From Streptomyces sp. SBT349 (lineage in GTDB: Bacteria > Actinomycetota > Actinomycetes > Streptomycetales > Streptomycetaceae), in contig NZ_LAVK01000035.1 in the NCBI RefSeq assembly GCF_001083795.1, positions 1 through 33,603 of the forward strand: a DNA stretch of 33,603 nt, in the 5' to 3' direction. Of the stretch, positions 33,372 to 33,603 are shown piece after piece. The notes beneath the pieces are model-generated. The model worked only from the letters and a program-made list of their open reading frames with translations. It had not been told where the DNA came from and did not search any database. Position 1 is the stretch's first letter, and every line of letters starts with the position of its first letter. The translations under genes and the position numbers were made by a program.

Positions 33372-33477
33372 GTTGGGGCGAGCCTCCAAGATCGGGGGCC
33401 CGATCGGGGAAAACGCGGTGGGGCCCAGGGGCCCGATCCGCCGGCCAGCGTAAGGGCCCCCGATCTCTCGCCCCAAC
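33372..33477. repeat. 106-nt interrupted palindrome next to the IS insertion
   Basis: GTTGGGGCGAG (33372-33382) and AGATCGGGGGCCC (33389-33401) are repeated inverted at 33454-33477 as one continuous 24-nt arm; the left arm carries six extra bases (CCTCCA). The 52-nt middle contains more GGGGCCC/GGGCCC pairs and GATCGGG/CCCGATC elements. No gene is supported from 33366 to 33603. It may be a strong RNA hairpin, a repetitive extragenic palindrome or the remains of a small mobile element. Confidence 0.75.
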
Positions 33478-33603
33478 GCAGCTCCCGCCCAAAGCCTCTC
33501 CAACCGCGTGGGGGACCGGTTCCCTGCGGGCCGGGGGCCGCGGACCCCGTTTTTGGTTGTTCGGCGCACTTGGTGGTGGTGGGGCGCGCGGACCGGTCCC
33601 GCG

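Noticed and set aside
33478..33603. A gene in the last 126 bases after the palindrome
   Set aside because: Open frames are short and G/P/R-rich with no start signal or family resemblance. The region ends at the window edge, so nothing can be supported.

Overview
This is a GC-rich actinobacterial chromosome segment carrying almost the whole S10-spc-alpha ribosomal protein cluster plus flanking transport, regulatory and housekeeping genes. GTG and TTG starts, overlapping stop/start codons, DUF5954, the ribosomal protein sequences and the order truA - membrane protein - ABC-F - rplM - rpsI - glmM all point to a Streptomyces-like actinomycete. Two points argue against a typical Streptomyces: the four-cysteine S4 gene (rpsD) sits inside the alpha operon, and several proteins (L15, L17) diverge from the usual Streptomyces forms. 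I therefore leave the genus open.

Layout. (1) 1-8304 is a transport and signalling block. It holds a DUF485 protein plus an ActP-type cation/acetate symporter, an NAD(P)-binding oxidoreductase, a two-repeat DUF5954 protein, a soluble LytS-type kinase with a LytTR response regulator, and a second small membrane protein plus symporter pair. The likely theme is sensing and uptake of small monocarboxylates. (2) 8305-8727 is a long untranslated leader. (3) 8728-14095 is the S10 operon (rpsJ to rpsQ). (4) 14099-18340 is the spc operon (rplN to rplO). (5) 18530-21353 is secY-adk-map with its own promoter region. (6) 21503-25461 is infA-rpmJ-rpsM-rpsK-rpsD-rpoA-rplQ, with hairpins at most junctions and a duplicated 25-bp element before rplQ. 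(7) truA follows, then a convergent membrane-anchored protein, then a divergently placed ABC-F ATPase. (8) rplM-rpsI end at a textbook intrinsic terminator, followed by glmM. (9) A complete IS4-type insertion sequence (31849-33355) lies downstream of glmM with perfect 20-bp inverted repeats and a perfect 10-bp target duplication. After it comes a 106-nt interrupted palindrome and no recognisable gene.

Most of the window is conserved translation machinery. The less ordinary parts are the kinase/regulator/symporter module, cyclic-AMP-receptor-type palindromes near the transporter genes, two leaderless promoter signatures, the rpoA-rplQ duplication, a 12-G tract inside truA, and the fresh IS4 insertion beside a palindromic element. 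I saw no clearly new defence or biosynthetic system, no CRISPR array and no tRNA or rRNA gene.
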